Shown here: positions 7,862 through 17,518 of the stretch, piece by piece
Position numbering within the stretch: position 1 is the first letter of the stretch
Layout of the letters: each line of letters starts with the position of its first letter
NCBI GenBank assembly: GCA_902478425.1
Contig: CABSKV010000003.1
Coordinates: 1-42,319 of the forward strand
Length of the DNA stretch: 42,319 nucleotides
Direction: 5' to 3'
Source of the DNA: an uncultured Coriobacteriia bacterium
GTDB lineage: Bacteria; Actinomycetota; Coriobacteriia; Coriobacteriales; QAMH01
Position numbers and translations under genes: made by a program
Notes under the pieces: model-generated
Told to the model about the DNA's origin: nothing
The model's input: the letters and a program-made list of their open reading frames with translations, nothing else
Databases searched by the model: none

Positions 7862-9415
7862 TCATTTCACCGGGACGATCTTCTCGCGCACGAGAATGAA
7901 CTGCCCCGGGCCAACCCTAAGGCAAACCGGGCATACGAAGGTGTCCATGTCGGTGCCCTTGGGAACTTCGGCCTGGTAACCGCAGAAGGTGCAGCGCCAG
8001 ATCTGGATGATCTTGGTCTTCTCCTCGCCCCCGGCACGCGCGGGTGCCTCTTCCTGCGTGACCTTGTCCTCCATACCCGGTGCGATGGGCACGCCGCCCT
8101 TGGTGCGCACCGGCACGGCGCTCGGCGGCGCCGCCTGCGGCTTGACGGCGCCCACGATGGGCGTGGGCTCGGGTGCGACGTGATTCACGTCGGCCATGAT
8201 GGGCTGCTCGGGATTGCGGATCGAATCGACGATGGCCTGCGCGAGCCTATCGAGCTCGGCGTCTTGCTCGTCGGTCATGCGCGACTTGATGGTGAACAAG
8301 TCGCCCACGATCTCGTGCTCGGGAATGGCCTCGACCGCCTCCATCATCTTCTTGCCGGCGATGGGGCCCCAGCTGCCGTTCTGGATGAACGAGAATCGAC
8401 GTTTGCGCAGGTTATGATCTACGAAGCAATCGACGAGCTCGCGCATCTTGGGAAAGACGCCCGCGTTGAAGGTGACGGATGCCAACACGATGTTGCTCGC
8501 GCGGAAGGCGTCGGAGAGCACGTAGCTCGGATCGGTCACGGATAGGTCGAAGAGCGCGAGATCGTGAATGCCCGCATCGCTCAACTTGAAGGCGAGCTTC
8601 TCGGCCACGTCGCGCGTACCTCCATAGACCGACGCATACGCGATGACGACGGCGTCTTGCTCGGGCTCGTAACTTGCCCAGATACGATACTTCGACTTTA
8701 TGAGGTCCACGTTGTCGCGAATGAGCGCGCCGTGCAGCGGGCAGATCATCTTGACGTCGAGGGTGTCCATCTTGTCGAGTAGCTCGTTTACCTGCGTGCC
8801 GTATTTGCCCACGATGTTGGTGTAATAGCGGCGCATCTCATCGAGCAGCTCGTCTTCGAAGTCGTACATGTCATCGAAGAGCTTGCCGTCCAGGCCGCCG
8901 AAGGAGCCGAAGGCATCGGCCGAGAACAGGATCTTGTCCTCGACATCGTAGGTGACCATGACCTCGGGCCAGTGGACCATGGGCGCCGTCGCGAACGCGA
9001 GCGTGCGCGAGCCGGTCGAAAGCGAGTCGCCATCGCCGACGACCATCGTGCGCGCCTCGAGCTCGGGCCCGAAGAACTGCCCGATGAGCGTCTTGCAGAC
9101 CTTCGTGCCCACGAGCTGTGCCTCGGGGTGCGCGTCTGCCACTGCGGCGAGCGTCGCGCTATGGTCAGGCTCCATGTGCGAGACGATGATGTAGTCGATC
9201 TTGCGCCCGTCGAGCAAGTATTCGAGCGTCTCGAAGAAGCGCTCCTCGACCGCACGGTCGATCGTGTCGAAGAGCACGACCTTCTCGTCGAGCAGCAGGT
9301 AATTGTTGTAGGACATGCCGTTGGGAACGGGATGACAGGCCTCGAACAAACCGAGGCGCTTGTCATCTCCGCCAATCCAATAGAGTCCCTCAGCCAGCTT
9401 CTGTTCGCAATGCAT
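7862..9415 (-). CDS. Flavorubredoxin: flavodiiron protein with C-terminal rubredoxin domain
   Basis: Cytoplasmic O2- or NO-reducing flavoenzyme, 517 residues. The metallo-beta-lactamase-like diiron domain (about 1-250) keeps all ligands: H80-x-E82-x-D84-H85 in SHMEPDHSA, H148 (MVHWPE), D167 (SADAFG) and H228 (CPLHGA). A flavodoxin domain follows from about 255 to 395 (YASVYGGTRDVAEKLA). After a Pro/Ala-rich linker, residues 473-517 form a rubredoxin-like iron site with C475, C478, C495 and C498. The second knuckle reads CPVCLRVG rather than the usual CPxCG. With its own rubredoxin it resembles E. coli NorV; single-gene anaerobe forms usually protect against oxygen. The gene follows the cyanophycin-synthetase-like N-domain gene by 51 bases. 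Whether O2 or NO is the physiological substrate cannot be told from the sequence. Confidence 0.94.
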   Translation of the reverse strand: MHCEQKLAEGLYWIGGDDKRLGLFEACHPVPNGMSYNNYLLLDEKVVLFDTIDRAVEERFFETLEYLLDGRKIDYIIVSHMEPDHSATLAAVADAHPEAQLVGTKVCKTLIGQFFGPELEARTMVVGDGDSLSTGSRTLAFATAPMVHWPEVMVTYDVEDKILFSADAFGSFGGLDGKLFDDMYDFEDELLDEMRRYYTNIVGKYGTQVNELLDKMDTLDVKMICPLHGALIRDNVDLIKSKYRIWASYEPEQDAVVIAYASVYGGTRDVAEKLAFKLSDAGIHDLALFDLSVTDPSYVLSDAFRASNIVLASVTFNAGVFPKMRELVDCFVDHNLRKRRFSFIQNGSWGPIAGKKMMEAVEAIPEHEIVGDLFTIKSRMTDEQDAELDRLAQAIVDSIRNPEQPIMADVNHVAPEPTPIVGAVKPQAAPPSAVPVRTKGGVPIAPGMEDKVTQEEAPARAGGEEKTKIIQIWRCTFCGYQAEVPKGTDMDTFVCPVCLRVGPGQFILVREKIVPVK

Positions 9416-9466
9416 GTGTCCTCCTCAGATTGCGGTAATGCTTCTTCATTCAGTATAAAGTTGCCA

Positions 9467-9940
9467 TCACATCGCGGCAAGGAAAGCTATCATTCCTCCA
9501 ACATCGGGAGTGACATCCTCGTCGGGCCCAGAGGCCCAGTCGATGATTTCGAGTGCGCACCTCATCGCGCCGAGCGCGACAAAGTCATTGGAAAAGGAAA
9601 CCGTCGTGCGCATGAGCGCGTAGCCCTGCGGGGCCGTGACCTCCAGCTCCTCGAGCCACGACGTGTGCCCCATGAGGTCGGCGCCTTGTGGTGTCGCCTT
9701 GCCCTGCAACTCGATGATGAGGTGCTCGAGCAGATGCGCGAGCTCCGTCCCCACGAGCTCGTCTCCGAAGCTGCCATCACCCGCGCCGTTCACGCAGACG
9801 TGATGCGCGAGGTTGGGCAGCAGCCCGAGAACGCGGCCGGCCTGCTCCTGGGTGACATGGAGCGCGTCAACCGGCATCTCGACTTCGAGGTCGAGCGCCC
9901 CCTCACGCACGCGGATGCGTTGTATTTCGATGAGATTCAT
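9467..9940 (-). CDS. Stand-alone homologue of the cyanophycin synthetase N-terminal domain
   Basis: A 157-residue soluble protein of unknown function. The stretch from about residue 38 to 80, with LPNLAHHVC, a short Gly-rich turn and then ELAHLLEHLIIELQG, follows the N-terminal domain of cyanophycin synthetase CphA (LPSLVEHFC ... GHIVEHIALELQ, recalled from the family). The ATP-grasp and Mur-ligase domains of CphA are absent. In CphA this domain is a binding module rather than a catalytic one. The gene lies 21 bases after purE and 51 before the flavorubredoxin gene, all on one strand, so it is probably co-transcribed with purine genes. It might bind a peptide, an aspartate/arginine-type ligand or a nucleotide product; nothing here decides between these. 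Confidence 0.72.
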   Translation of the reverse strand: MNLIEIQRIRVREGALDLEVEMPVDALHVTQEQAGRVLGLLPNLAHHVCVNGAGDGSFGDELVGTELAHLLEHLIIELQGKATPQGADLMGHTSWLEELEVTAPQGYALMRTTVSFSNDFVALGAMRCALEIIDWASGPDEDVTPDVGGMIAFLAAM

Positions 9941-9961
9941 GGCCTCGCGAAAGCGAATTTC

Positions 9962-10426
9962 CTATTTCCCCGCGAGCTCGCGCTTGTACTCGATGATGGC
10001 ATCGCGGTACTCGGGCATCGAAACGCCCAGGATCTCGGTCGCCAGAATCGCCGCGTTCTTCGTGCCGTTGATGGCCACGCAGGCCAGCGGCACGCCCGTG
10101 GGCATCTGCACCGTCGAGAGCAGCGAATCCATGCCACCCAGATCGCTCGTCTTCATCGGCACGGCGATGACGGGCAGCGGCGTGTGCGACGCGACGACTC
10201 CGCCAAGCGCGGCAGCCTTGCCGGCGCCGGCGATGATGACCTTGAGGCCGCGCAGCTCGGCGCTAATCGCCCATTCCCTCACGTCATCGGGGTTGCGGTG
10301 CGCGGAGTGGATGACGAACTCGTAGGGCACGCCGAACTTCTCGAGCATCTGCTTGCAGCCCTCGAAATCGGGCGCGTCCGACTTGGATCCCAGGATGATT
10401 CCCACCAGCGGCTTGTCATTGGACAT
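9962..10426 (-). CDS. purE: N5-carboxyaminoimidazole ribonucleotide mutase
   Basis: Class I PurE converts N5-CAIR to CAIR in purine synthesis. The 154 residues show the family motifs GIILGSKSDAPDFEGC near the N-terminus, SAHRNPDDV (family: SAHRTP), the GAGKAAALGGVVAS loop and PVIAVPMKTSDLGGMDSL. Length and order match bacterial PurE, which forms an octamer. No purK is visible next to it; either purK lies elsewhere or the enzyme acts directly on AIR plus CO2. The start is 12 bases downstream of the NUDIX stop, so the two are co-transcribed. Confidence 0.96.
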   Translation of the reverse strand: MSNDKPLVGIILGSKSDAPDFEGCKQMLEKFGVPYEFVIHSAHRNPDDVREWAISAELRGLKVIIAGAGKAAALGGVVASHTPLPVIAVPMKTSDLGGMDSLLSTVQMPTGVPLACVAINGTKNAAILATEILGVSMPEYRDAIIEYKRELAGK

Positions 10427-10438
10427 GATGTTCCTCTC

Positions 10439-10995
10439 TCACACTCTATGGCGCAGCGCATCGCAGATGAGCGCGGCGATGACGGTCTTGGAGTCCTCGA
10501 TGCGACCATCGAGAACGGAATCGATGAGCGACTCGCCGCTCACCCACTCGGCGACGACGAACTCGTCCTCGTCCGGATGGGCGGAACCGGGCGTCAGATC
10601 GGTCGCCATGTATATGTGGATGATCTCGTCGCTATAGCCCACGGCTACGGCGATGGATGCCAGGCGGCGGATGTCACCCGCAACGTAGCCGGTCTCCTCG
10701 GCGAGCTCGCGGCGCACGGCATCGGCAGGGTCCTCGCCGGGGTCGATCTTGCCCGCGGGGACCTCGATGGTTACGCGCTCGAGCGCCGTGCGGTACTGGC
10801 GCACGACGAGCATGCGCCCCTCGTGGTCGAGTGCGACGATGCACACCGCGCCGGGGTGGCGGATGACCTCGTGGGTGGTCTCGTGGCCGTTGGGCAGCTC
10901 GATATCGACGGCATCGACCTTGAGGAGCCTGCCGTCGAAGACGCGTTTCGAGCCGAGGATCTTCTCGCTGATGGAGGGATCCTCGAAGTGCTCGA

Positions 10996-11008
<13 letters not shown>
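10439..11008 (-). CDS. NUDIX hydrolase, ADP-ribose pyrophosphatase type
   Basis: Predicted pyrophosphatase that hydrolyses ADP-ribose or a related nucleoside diphosphate sugar. The NUDIX box runs from G86 (GKIDPGEDPADAVRRELAEE, then TGYV) and fits Gx5Ex7REUxEExGU. The segment IEVPAGKIDPGE just before it is typical of the NudF/ADPRase subfamily. The 189-residue start at 11008 overlaps the end of purD by 13 bases, so translation is probably coupled. A longer in-frame opening to 11308 exists, but its extra residues are the antisense-like Arg-rich translation of purD and were not used. Its place between purD and purE suggests nucleotide housekeeping or salvage. Confidence 0.9.
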
Positions 11009-12279
<1,271 letters not shown>

Positions 12280-12280
12280 G

Positions 12281-13561
12281 TTAGTTCCATCCTCTCATGA
12301 TGGTCTGATCGCGATCGGGGCCGACCGTGACGATGCTGATGGGCACACCCGCGAGCTCCTCGAGATGCTCCACGTAATCGCGGGCCTCCTGCGGAAGCTC
12401 CTCGTACCTGCGACAGCCGGAGATATCGCACTGCCAGCTGGGCATTTCCTCGTAGATGGGCTTGGCGTGGTGGAAGGCCGTCTGCTGGCTCGGGACGTTC
12501 TCGTAGACGACGCCATCGGCCTCGTAGGCCGTGCAGATCTTGATCTTGTCGACGGCACCGAGCACATCGAGCTTGGTGAGCGCGATGTCGGTGAGGCCAT
12601 TGACGTCGGCGGCGTAGCGGATGATGACCGCGTCATACCAGCCGCAGCGACGCTTGCGTCCGGTCGTGACGCCCACCTCGTGGCCAGCCTCGCCCAGCGT
12701 CTTGCCGTAGTCGTCGAACAACTCGGTGGGGAACGGGCCGCTGCCGACGCGCGTCATGTAGGCCTTGGCGATGCCGAGCACCTTGTCGATGCGCGTGGGG
12801 CCCACACCCGTGCCCGTCATGGCGCCACCTGCCGTGCAGTTGCTCGAGGTGACGAAGGGGTAGGTGCCGTGATCGATGTCGAGCTGGGTGGCCTGGGCGC
12901 CCTCGAAGAGCACCGACTTGCCAGCGCGCAGCTCGGCATTGAGCAGCTGGCTCGCATCGACGACATGCGCGCGGATCAGGTCCGCGTAGTCGAGGTACTC
13001 GTCCAGGATCTCATCCACCGTGAAGGTGGGCATGTCGTAGACGTTTTGGAGGATGTCGTTCTTGATGGCGAGCGCGGTCTCGAGCTTCTCGCGCAGGATC
13101 TTCTTGTCGAGCAGGTCCTGGATGCGGATGCCGATACGCGCGTACTTGTCCTGGTAGCACGGACCGATACCGCGCTTGGTCGTGCCAATCTTGTTCGCGC
13201 CCAGGCGCGCCTCGGTGGCGCCATCGAGCACGCGGTGATAGGGCATGATGACATGGGCGTTGCTGCTGATGAGCAGTTTGTCCGTGGAGATGCCCTTCTC
13301 CTCGAGGTCCTGCATCTCGCTGCACAGCACCTGCGGGTCAACGACGCAGCCGTTGCCGATGAGCGGCGTCACGCTCTCGTACATGATGCCCGAGGGAATG
13401 AGGTGCAAGGCAAGTTTGGTGTCGCCGTGAATGACGGTGTGGCCGGCGTTATTGCCGCCTTGGAAGCGGACGACGTAATCGTAATTCGAGGAAAGCAGGT
13501 CTGTGACCTTGCCCTTTCCTTCGTCGCCCCATTGGGTACCGACTAATATAGTGCCCGACAT
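12281..13561 (-). CDS. purA: Adenylosuccinate synthetase
   Basis: PurA converts IMP and aspartate to adenylosuccinate with GTP, the first committed step to AMP. The 426 residues begin MSGTILVGTQWGDEGKGK, containing the GDEGKGK phosphate loop, then GGNNAGHTV, the TKRGIGPCYQDK segment, VGVTTGRKRRCGWYD and ALTKLDVLG. This is the normal length. The ATG has an AAAGGAG site 8 bases upstream. On the minus strand the upstream region carries TACAAT at about 13614-13609 as a possible -10 and a GCGCG-CAAA-CGCGC hairpin in the leader. It is the first gene of the purine operon. Confidence 0.97.
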   Translation of the reverse strand: MSGTILVGTQWGDEGKGKVTDLLSSNYDYVVRFQGGNNAGHTVIHGDTKLALHLIPSGIMYESVTPLIGNGCVVDPQVLCSEMQDLEEKGISTDKLLISSNAHVIMPYHRVLDGATEARLGANKIGTTKRGIGPCYQDKYARIGIRIQDLLDKKILREKLETALAIKNDILQNVYDMPTFTVDEILDEYLDYADLIRAHVVDASQLLNAELRAGKSVLFEGAQATQLDIDHGTYPFVTSSNCTAGGAMTGTGVGPTRIDKVLGIAKAYMTRVGSGPFPTELFDDYGKTLGEAGHEVGVTTGRKRRCGWYDAVIIRYAADVNGLTDIALTKLDVLGAVDKIKICTAYEADGVVYENVPSQQTAFHHAKPIYEEMPSWQCDISGCRRYEELPQEARDYVEHLEELAGVPISIVTVGPDRDQTIMRGWN

Positions 13562-13647
13562 GTGGTTCTCCTTTATGAGAGGCTCAGCGCGTTTGCGCGC
13601 GAATCATCATTGTATCGAATGTGACCAGCGATACGGGCATAAATGAG

Positions 13648-13682
13648 AATGTGTCACTCGCACCTGGCACGAGTGACACATT
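13648..13682 (-). terminator. Perfect 13-bp hairpin downstream of the VOC/SDR/MFS operon
   Basis: AATGTGTCACTCG (13648-13660) and CGAGTGACACATT (13670-13682) pair perfectly around a 9-base loop. It lies between the end of the second VOC gene and the purA promoter, so it probably ends the VOC-SDR-MFS-VOC transcript and shields purA. It has short T-rich flanks on both strands. Confidence 0.65.
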
Positions 13683-13691
13683 TTCTGTGCG

Positions 13692-13729
13692 TCGGGCAGG
13701 AGAAGAGGAATGGGGGAACTCCTGCCCGA
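13692..13729 (-). terminator. Second hairpin in the same gap
   Basis: TCGGGCAGGA (13692-13701) and TCCTGCCCGA (13720-13729) pair perfectly over an 18-base loop, 18 bases past the VOC stop codon. No T run follows directly. It may act in tandem with the 13648-13682 hairpin or protect the mRNA 3' end. Confidence 0.5.
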
Positions 13730-13746
13730 TGCAAGCAAAAGGAGAG

Positions 13747-14370
13747 TTACTTGCCGCCCATGGGGATGAACATCGTCTCCTCGGAGCCGTCCCACTTCTC
13801 ACGTGCCCCGATGATGGCATCATGAAGCTTCTTCGCGCGGGGTTCGACGAACTGAACGGCAAAGCCGAGATCCTTGCGCATGTCAGCCACCATGAACGAG
13901 GGCTTGCCCGCATTGGCCCGCACCATCGCCTCGTCGGCACCCGTTGCACGCGCCTTCTCGAGGGCATTCTCGAGGTCGGGATAGCCCACCGTGATGACAT
14001 CGATGCCGAGGAAATCGCAGGCATCCTGTGCCTCGGCAAGGCTATCGACGAAGATGTGCACGTGATTGAGGCCGGGCTCCTCTTCCTTGTTGAGCTCGGT
14101 GAACATCGTGGGGATTGACCAATCGTTCTGCGTCACGACCTCGATTGAGTGGCTACCCCATGCGCCGTAGCAGGCATGGAACTCGAGTCCCGTGCAGTCC
14201 ACCTCCTCGCCATGGTAGAGAAGCTTGCCAAAGGTGTTGGTGGTGTAGAAAAACGGGCCGGATTCAAACAGGCGGTTATGCGCCGTCATGAACGCACGCC
14301 AGTCGGGTGCGCAAAAGCCGAGCTGATGCACCCAGTCCTTGCCCTTGAAGTAATCGCTGCGATCAATCAT
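13747..14370 (-). CDS. VOC-superfamily protein (glyoxalase fold), last gene of the operon
   Basis: A 207-residue protein with two beta-alpha-beta-beta-beta units typical of the vicinal-oxygen-chelate fold. Candidate metal ligands are H15 in VHQLGFCAPD, the Glu of SHSIEVVTQ, the His of LNHVHIFVDS and Gln/Glu in AVQFVEPR. Members include glyoxalase I, methylmalonyl-CoA epimerase, ring-cleaving dioxygenases and dihydrodaidzein racemase. An epimerase, racemase or isomerase role suits an anaerobe better than an oxygen-dependent dioxygenase. It starts 34 bases after the MFS gene and ends the operon. It differs clearly from the first VOC protein of the same operon (178 residues), so the two probably act on different intermediates. 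Confidence 0.78.
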   Translation of the reverse strand: MIDRSDYFKGKDWVHQLGFCAPDWRAFMTAHNRLFESGPFFYTTNTFGKLLYHGEEVDCTGLEFHACYGAWGSHSIEVVTQNDWSIPTMFTELNKEEEPGLNHVHIFVDSLAEAQDACDFLGIDVITVGYPDLENALEKARATGADEAMVRANAGKPSFMVADMRKDLGFAVQFVEPRAKKLHDAIIGAREKWDGSEETMFIPMGGK

Positions 14371-14404
14371 GAAAATCCTCCCTCTCGTTTCGTCCGAATC
14401 ACAT

Positions 14405-15862
14405 CTAATCGGCGTCCGCTTCGGCCTCGGTGGGCTTCTTGAGCAGGAACGTGATGAGGAGCAAAACGATCCAGGCGACCAGCGAGACGATCATGCACAG
14501 GCGCATGCCAATTGCCGGATCCATCGCCACGAGCAGCGTAAAGACCGCCATGCCGACACCGGCGCCGAGGTTCTGGCCCAGCTGAATGACGGAGTTTCCG
14601 AGCGTGCGCAGGTTTGCCTTGAGCATGATCTGCGGGGCCGCAGACTGCGTGACGGTTTGCTGGGAGTTGAAGAAGCCGCCGAGGAACGTGAGGATGTAGA
14701 TGACCCATACGGGCACGCCGGGCACGAGCACCAGCACGAACGCGCCCATGATGAGCACACGCCAGACGTTACCGAAGGTCATGACCCACTTCGCCGTGTT
14801 CTGCTTGGCGATGATCTTGCCGAATACGGGGCCGAGGAACAGGCCGAGCACGGCCATAAGCGAAGTGGAGAGTCCGCCGGCGAGCGCAGGACCGATCGTC
14901 TGCACGATGGGGTCGGCCGCGAGCGTGCGCATGATGAAGCCGGGGATGAAGAACGAAATCGACATCGCGCCAAAGTTATGCAGGAAGTTCGAGCCAGCCA
15001 AGACAAGCGTGTTGCGATCCTTGAGCGCGTTGAGCGGAACAATGGCATCGTCCTTCTTCTTCCTGATGATGAAGACGAGCACGATGAGCGCAATGGCGGA
15101 CACGACCAGCAGGCCGGTATTGAGAGGTGTTCCAAACTTCACGTAATTGCTACCCATGGATAGCGCGATGATGAGGCAGCCAAGGAAGATGGTGATGACC
15201 GCTGCACCGGCGAAGTCGAACTTGCCGCCCTTGACAGCCAGGAAGGCCACCTCTTCCTTCTTGACCTTGACGCCCATGAGAATGAGGATGGCGCCGAGCG
15301 CGAGGAAGACGAACAGGATGAAGCACCACACGCGCCAGCCGATCTGGTCGATGACCAGGCCACCCACGAAGGGGCCGGCAAGGATGCCGATGGACATCAT
15401 CGTACCCACGAGGCCGAGGTAGAGGCCAGCTTGCTTCTTGTCGTAAATGTCGCGAATCATCGTGAAGCCAATGGCGAAGACACCCGCGCTCACGAGACCC
15501 CAGAAGATATTCGCAGCGATGATCACGAACATGTTAGTCGCGATACCGCGGATGAAGAGCACGAGAGCTCCTACGACGAGCGACCCACCGGCAAGCAGGC
15601 GCTTGGCGGCTGGATTACGTGCGCCGATGAAGCCGTAAATCGGCATGGCACATACGCCGATGATGCCGCTCACGCCCTGTGCGAGGCCGTAGATATCCAT
15701 GCCGCCGATTTCGGCTGCCGCTGCCGGCAACATGACCGAGTTGGTATTCGAGACGAGCATGTTTGCGATGACGGCAAGATAGAGTCCTATGACCGTCATC
15801 ATCTTCTTTGCATTCGGAGCGTCCAGAAACGGGTTTCTGGGCTCCTCCTTGACCTGATCCAT
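14405..15862 (-). CDS. MFS transporter, DHA2 (EmrB/QacA)-like
   Basis: Inner-membrane transporter of 485 residues with about 14 hydrophobic segments, the DHA2 pattern. An amphipathic N-terminus (to about residue 20) precedes the first helix at VIGLYLAVIANML. The GILAGPFVGGLVIDQIGWRV run resembles the conserved drug:H+ antiporter motif C region (Gxxx-GPxxGG). The C-terminus is a short acidic tail (PTEAEADAD). Relatives export drugs or carry aromatic acids. Its place between an SDR and a VOC gene suggests uptake of the operon's substrate or export of its product. The start at 15862 is 39 bases after the SDR stop. Confidence 0.87.
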   Translation of the reverse strand: MDQVKEEPRNPFLDAPNAKKMMTVIGLYLAVIANMLVSNTNSVMLPAAAAEIGGMDIYGLAQGVSGIIGVCAMPIYGFIGARNPAAKRLLAGGSLVVGALVLFIRGIATNMFVIIAANIFWGLVSAGVFAIGFTMIRDIYDKKQAGLYLGLVGTMMSIGILAGPFVGGLVIDQIGWRVWCFILFVFLALGAILILMGVKVKKEEVAFLAVKGGKFDFAGAAVITIFLGCLIIALSMGSNYVKFGTPLNTGLLVVSAIALIVLVFIIRKKKDDAIVPLNALKDRNTLVLAGSNFLHNFGAMSISFFIPGFIMRTLAADPIVQTIGPALAGGLSTSLMAVLGLFLGPVFGKIIAKQNTAKWVMTFGNVWRVLIMGAFVLVLVPGVPVWVIYILTFLGGFFNSQQTVTQSAAPQIMLKANLRTLGNSVIQLGQNLGAGVGMAVFTLLVAMDPAIGMRLCMIVSLVAWIVLLLITFLLKKPTEAEADAD

Positions 15863-15901
15863 CAGGTTTCTCCCTTCTATATCCCCCTTGTATGCGTGGT
15901 G

Positions 15902-16684
15902 CTAGCAGAGCTCGCCTCCATCGACCACGAGATGCTGGCCGGTCATGAAACTGGAAGCGTCGGATGCGAGATAGAGAACCGCGTTTGCGCAATCGGAAAC
16001 CTTGCCCGTACGACCGAGCGGAATCTTTGCGAGAATACCCGGTGCTATCTTCTGGAAGATGTCATCGGACCCTTCCGGGTGCGTCATGTCGGTCTCGATG
16101 AAGCCCGGATAGAGCGTGTTGATGCGTACGCCCTCAGGAGCCAGGAGCTTGCCGATACAGGGCGTGAGCGCACGGATGGCGCCCTTGGTGGCCGTGTATG
16201 CGACAGAGCCGGCCGCTTTCCAAGCTGCAAGGGAGGCGACGGGGATAATCGACCCAACATCGTGCTTGGCGCATTCCTCCCAGCCGTACTTGACCATGAA
16301 CATGACGCCGTCGAGGTTAATCCCGAGCACCTTGCGCCAGTTATCCGTATCGAAGGCCGTGGAAAGACCACCTGAGACGGACAGGCCCGAGATGCCCGCC
16401 GAGAGCACCATGATGTCAAGGCGTCCAAACCTTTCGACACATGACTCGACGGCCGCCTTGCAATCTTCTTCATTGGAGACATCCGTAACGCGATAGGCAG
16501 CCTCGCCGCCCGCATTCTCAATCTCCTTTACGGCATCGATGAGCTTGTCCTCACGGCGTGCGGTGAGAAACACCTTGGCGCCATGCGCGGCAAGGACCTT
16601 TGCCGACTCGTTGCCGATACCGTGTGAGCTGGCGCCGGTGATGAGCGCAACCCTACCCGTGAGGTCAAACGGATTTCCACTCAT
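15902..16684 (-). CDS. Short-chain dehydrogenase/reductase
   Basis: NAD(P)H-dependent oxidoreductase of the classical SDR family, 260 residues. The cofactor loop is TGASSHGIG, one residue longer than the usual TGxxxGIG. The NAG motif reads SAG (VLSAGISG). The catalytic Ser lies in PVASLAAW and the Tyr/Lys pair in YTATKGA. The C-terminus GQHLVVDGGELC is typical. An Arg pair in the ARREDK segment after strand 2 favours NADPH. The start at 16684 has AAAGGGG upstream; an in-frame ATG 42 bases earlier lacks a good site. Relatives reduce ring ketones, for example dihydrodaidzein or phloroglucinol reductases. Together with the nearby pyrogallol-hydroxytransferase-type enzyme, this makes reduction of a polyphenol ring or ketone plausible but unproven. 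Confidence 0.88.
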   Translation of the reverse strand: MSGNPFDLTGRVALITGASSHGIGNESAKVLAAHGAKVFLTARREDKLIDAVKEIENAGGEAAYRVTDVSNEEDCKAAVESCVERFGRLDIMVLSAGISGLSVSGGLSTAFDTDNWRKVLGINLDGVMFMVKYGWEECAKHDVGSIIPVASLAAWKAAGSVAYTATKGAIRALTPCIGKLLAPEGVRINTLYPGFIETDMTHPEGSDDIFQKIAPGILAKIPLGRTGKVSDCANAVLYLASDASSFMTGQHLVVDGGELC

Positions 16685-16729
16685 AATGACCCCTTTCTCT
16701 TCAGATGCATGCTTTAGTAATTCCACTTG

Positions 16730-17266
16730 CTACTTGCCCTGCATGAGAACTGCCATGGGCATGAGTGCCGGGGCCTCGGCAGGGGAGTTCTCGTGAACTG
16801 CCTTGATACCTTGCCAGAGCTGTTCGGCGGGTGTATTGACCTCGATGTACTGGCCAAGCTGCTTGCGTGCATCGACATAGGCGACTTGGAGGCCCTGTCC
16901 CGAGGTGATGCGCATGGCAAGGGACATTCCGTCCTTCTCGAACGCCTCGACTGCCGCATCCACGTCGTCAACCCAAATGCAGAAGTGGTGCAGGCCAAAG
17001 TGCCCCATTTCGTGATAAGGATCGGGACCAGCGCTTTCGACCTCGATGAGCTCGAGCTGGATATCGTTTATGTGACCAAGTGCGGTACGCATCTTGAGCT
17101 CGGCATCTTCGCCACGCACCTTGCAGCTCTCGAGCGGGTTGGTCCCAAGATCCACGAAGGGGCCCGCACCAAGCGAAGATCGCAGAAATTCGGCAGTCTT
17201 CTCGATGCTCTTAACGTAGTAGCCAATCTGCTTGATTCCGTACTTGTTCAGAACTTGCTCGTTCAT
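16730..17266 (-). CDS. VOC-superfamily protein (methylmalonyl-CoA epimerase/racemase-like)
   Basis: First gene of a four-gene operon, 178 residues. The paired VOC units begin at GIKQIGYYVKSIE and at FGLHHFCIWVDDVD. Candidate metal ligands are Gln in IKQIGYYV, Glu in QLELIEV, His in GLHHFCI and Glu in GQYIEVN, the Q/H-E-H-E pattern of epimerases and glyoxalase I. The C-terminal 25 residues extend past the fold. The start at 17266 was chosen because GAGGGAG lies upstream and the fold begins at once; an upstream in-frame start at 17344 gives a basic non-homologous leader. The SDR follows after 45 bases. The dihydrodaidzein racemase of equol-forming bacteria belongs to this superfamily, which makes a racemase/epimerase for a plant phenolic a reasonable guess. 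Confidence 0.8.
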   Translation of the reverse strand: MNEQVLNKYGIKQIGYYVKSIEKTAEFLRSSLGAGPFVDLGTNPLESCKVRGEDAELKMRTALGHINDIQLELIEVESAGPDPYHEMGHFGLHHFCIWVDDVDAAVEAFEKDGMSLAMRITSGQGLQVAYVDARKQLGQYIEVNTPAEQLWQGIKAVHENSPAEAPALMPMAVLMQGK

Positions 17267-17375
17267 GACTCGATCACTCCCTCTATTCCCTTGTACCTTT
17301 GATTTGCGTCGACTTCCGCGCATGCGACAAAGCCCCTCTCGCATAGCGAGAAGATGCGCTCTGCACGCGTCAAGA

Positions 17376-17411
17376 ACTCCCCCATCTCGACATATACAAA
17401 GATGGAGGAGT
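17376..17411 (-). other. Leader hairpin ahead of the VOC operon
   Basis: ACTCCCCCATCT (17376-17387) and AGATGGAGGAGT (17400-17411) pair over 12 bases with one mismatch. It lies about 110 bases upstream of the first VOC gene and could fold in its mRNA leader if transcription begins further upstream. No T run follows, so it is not a simple terminator. Confidence 0.4.
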
Positions 17412-17455
17412 GCGGTTATCTATTCAATTGGCAATGATTCTGAAATGAGAATGAT

Positions 17456-17486
17456 GTTGCGGCATACGATGCTGTTGCCGCAACAG
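17456..17486. promoter_or_regulatory. Overlapping palindromes, candidate TetR operator
   Basis: GTTGCGGCA (17456-17464) and TGCCGCAAC (17476-17484) form a 9-bp perfect inverted repeat. Inside it CTGTTGC-C-GCAACAG (17472-17486) is a compact 15-base palindrome. The site lies in the gap between the TetR gene and the operon it probably controls, about 190-220 bases upstream of the first VOC gene. TetR dimers usually bind 15-20 base palindromes of this kind. Confidence 0.45.
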
Positions 17487-17518
17487 GGGTGACATATCGC
17501 GACTGTCTTAACCCGAAC

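Noticed and set aside
13747..17266. VOC proteins as extradiol ring-cleaving dioxygenases
   Set aside because: The organism appears anaerobic and the ligand pattern fits epimerase/isomerase members equally well, so oxygen-dependent cleavage is not claimed.
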